From the NCBI GenBank assembly GCA_027575765.1, contig JANBPT010000034.1, forward strand, positions 37,890 to 101,889: DNA of 64,000 bases. The letters run 5' to 3'. The stretch is from Tieghemiomyces parasiticus (Eukaryota; Kickxellomycota; Dimargaritomycetes; Dimargaritales; Dimargaritaceae). Positions 62,491 to 64,000 of this stretch are shown here, one piece after another. The translations under genes were made by a program, and so were the position numbers. Within the stretch, counting starts at the first letter, position 1. Each line of letters begins with the position of its first letter. A model generated the notes under the pieces. That model did no database searches. It saw nothing but the letters and a program-made list of their open reading frames with translations, and had not been told where the DNA came from.

Positions 62491-63220
62491 TTTTTTCGCC
62501 CCGTCTGCATACACTCTCTATGCTGCCGTTCTCTACACTGCTTGGTACATGACTAGACCGCCGAGCGAGACGTGCCAGTCCTCTGCTCCCTCGTTTACTT
62601 ACCAATTACCTTTCTGTACTACCTGCGTAGCGCCAGACCCATCATATAAAAGCTGCCGGCTCCTACCCTTTGGATCCTCTCGAACCCTTCTACCCGTTCC
62701 CTGTTCCCTAGTCCCGCTCTCGGCGGCTCACATCTCCCGCCGCATCCCTCTTCCATCTATTACCCCCCCTATCACTGCAAGTCTCTTGCCGCTTTATTTG
62801 CCTCTCCTGCGAAGAGGTCTCTCCATTGCCTCACCTCAGCCTGGCCTGCTACCAGCGGCCCACATCCCGGTTAGCCGCATTGCGCCTGTGCCTCGCCTAA
62901 CTTCCCGCTAGTACAACTCCCGCGGCTCCTATCCAAGTCCCCGTCCCCCTTCCGACGGCATTGCCCCGCTCGATTCACCCCGACTCTAGTGCGGGGTTCA
63001 GACACCACGTCTGACCACATTACTGCCCAGGTTTCACCCGTCTCGTCGGCCCGTGCCCCTGTCCCTGGTGCTCCGACTTCTCACGCCGGCTTCTTCGCGG
63101 ACATTGCCCACCATTCCTTCCTCTCGCCGCATTGCCCTATCCACCGTTCGGGTTGCAACCACCACCACTCACCCACCCACCCACCTCTAGCTGTACGGCC
63201 GCCTCGCCTTAGTCGCCACC
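62491..63220 (+). promoter_or_regulatory. CT-rich promoter and leader of the Kha1-like gene
   Basis: A canonical TATAAAAG lies at 62645-62652, followed by about 570 bp of strongly pyrimidine-rich sequence. It ends in a CCCA repeat (about 63169-63184) and the context GCCACCATG. Confidence 0.55.
62645..62652 (+). promoter_or_regulatory. TATA box of the Kha1-like gene
   Basis: TATAAAAG, 569 bp before the start codon and just ahead of the pyrimidine-rich leader. Confidence 0.5.
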
Positions 63221-64000
63221 ATGACGGCCGGCGCCAAAAGTATCTTCTCGGGGTCCAACCCCATTGCTGTCCCGTCGCCTATTCCCACGGGCTATGACGG
63301 TACGGCCCTGTTTATCGTACAGGCTGCCATTATCATTTGCTTCTGCCGGCTCCTCAACGTTGGCATGTCCCGCATCAGGCAGCCTATGGTCATTGCCGAG
63401 GTTATCGGCGGTATCCTCCTGGGACCCTCGGTAATGGGCCGGATCCCCAATTTTAGCAGTACCATCTTTCCCCCGCCGTCTCTACCGTTCCTGGGCCTAG
63501 TGGCCAACGTCGGTCTCGTGTTCTTCTTGTTCATGGTGGGTCTCGAGCTGGATATTCGCTCCCTTAAGAAGAACATCCACCGTTCCTTCATCATCTCCCT
63601 CGCCGGGATGGCCCTCCCCTTCGGCTCGGGTATCGGCGTATCGTACGCACTCTACCAGTTATTAGGAACCGACCACGACGTGCCCTTCAGCAGCTTCCTG
63701 CTCTTCCTCGGTGTTGCCATGGCCATCACCGCGTTCCCCGTCCTGGCCCGGATTCTGACTGAGTTGAAGCTACTGCGCACCTTCGTAGGAAGCATCACCC
63801 TGTCTGCCGCCGCCATCGACGACGTAACCTCGTGGTGTCTGCTGGCCCTGGTCGTAGCCATTGTCAACGCCGGCAGCGGCATCATCATCCTATGGGTCAT
63901 TCTCTGCACTATCGGGTTCGTCCTCCTCATGCTCCTCGTTGGTCGACCCCTCATGTACAAATTTTTGGTTTACACCAACAGCTTCGAGAACGGTCCCAAC
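63221..64000 (+). CDS. KHA1: K+/H+ antiporter, Kha1-like (CPA2), N-terminal part
   Basis: The frame starts at the ATG at 63221 and stays open for 260 codons to the window edge, so only the first part of a protein normally 700-900 residues long is present. Span 1 reads ALFIVQAAIIICFCRLL, followed by RQPMVIAEVIGGILLGPSVMGRIP, the highly conserved entry of CPA2 antiporters. VGLVFFLFMVGLELD and FLGVAMAITAFPVLARIL follow, and the paired Asp200-Asp201 in AAAIDDVTSWCLLALV marks the ion-binding site. Yeast Kha1 exchanges K+ for H+ in the Golgi; a vacuolar or endosomal site is possible here. The start is supported by the GCCACCATG context and leader. Confidence 0.94.
   Translation, partial: MTAGAKSIFSGSNPIAVPSPIPTGYDGTALFIVQAAIIICFCRLLNVGMSRIRQPMVIAEVIGGILLGPSVMGRIPNFSSTIFPPPSLPFLGLVANVGLVFFLFMVGLELDIRSLKKNIHRSFIISLAGMALPFGSGIGVSYALYQLLGTDHDVPFSSFLLFLGVAMAITAFPVLARILTELKLLRTFVGSITLSAAAIDDVTSWCLLALVVAIVNAGSGIIILWVILCTIGFVLLMLLVGRPLMYKFLVYTNSFENGPN

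Noticed and set aside
1..64000. CRISPR arrays, operons, phage or plasmid modules
   Set aside because: No spaced direct repeats or prokaryotic gene organisation were found; spliced introns and the gene content are nuclear fungal.
1..64000. Secondary-metabolite or other co-functional gene cluster
   Set aside because: Apart from the two divergent pairs, neighbours are unrelated housekeeping genes; there are no synthase, regulator and tailoring enzyme sets.

Overview
The window is eukaryotic nuclear DNA, almost certainly from a fungus. The reasons are the gene set (a full-length PDR-type ABCG drug pump, a Kha1-type K+/H+ antiporter, a CsbD/Hmp1-like small protein, a UPF0658 Golgi membrane protein, a 151-residue Rad6), short spliceosomal introns (131-193 nt with GTAAGT/GTGAGT donors, plus one of 613 nt), AATAAA signals after stop codons, and two eukaryotic-type tRNA genes. 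GC-rich coding regions, long and often pyrimidine-rich leaders, large intergenic gaps and the divergence of several proteins suggest an early-diverging (zygomycete-grade) fungus. The exact lineage is inference.

Layout. 1-1581: window edge and a CT-rich leader, with one doubtful exon. 1582-3668 (+): three-exon Kelch protein. 4177-5729 (-): three-exon GHSMGG serine hydrolase. 6287-6778 (-) and 7269-8671 (+): TFIID subunits TAF13 and TAF12, head to head. 10058-16366 (+): 2102-residue intronless protein with a C-terminal Cep57/Ppc89-like microtubule-binding segment. 16812-21542 (-): 1576-residue PDR-type ABC transporter. 21543-25058: 3.5 kb with no recognisable gene. 25059-25778 (-): PRELI/Ups1-like lipid-transfer protein. 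26681-27701 (-) and 28135-29711 (+): exosome subunit Mtr3 and the exonuclease Myg1, head to head. 29914-31371 (-): helical-repeat protein, candidate RNA polymerase I factor TAF1A/Rrn11. 31372-33611: intergenic DNA with a broken mariner transposase. 33612-35300 (+): Tim50. 37611-38066 (+): Rad6. 38890-39516 (+): Rpb5. 39795-40772 (-): secreted protein of unknown function. 42470-42972 (+): three-repeat CsbD/Hmp1-like protein behind a TATA box and cAMP-response-element-like sites. 43436-43507 (-): tRNA-Pro(CGG). 44183-45940 (-): single-pass membrane protein with a Cys-rich ectodomain and a cytoplasmic SH3 domain. 45941-54194: long gap with initiator tRNA-Met and a CT-rich leader. 54195-55202 (+): UPF0658 protein. 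55203-63220: 8 kb gene desert. 63221-64000 (+): start of a Kha1-like antiporter cut by the window edge.

How the genes relate. Many are housekeeping genes of gene expression: TAF13, TAF12, possibly TAF1A, Rpb5, Rad6, Mtr3 and Myg1. Two head-to-head pairs join functionally related genes (TAF13/TAF12, and Mtr3/Myg1 in RNA 3'-end degradation) across gaps of 433-490 bp, so shared promoters are plausible. Tim50, Ups1-like and Myg1 point to mitochondria. I found no CRISPR array, operon or biosynthetic cluster, and nothing I can defend as a wholly new system. The best leads are the two divergent pairs, the giant Cep57-like protein, the SH3 membrane protein, the secreted orphan, and the recurring pyrimidine and CCCA-rich leaders.
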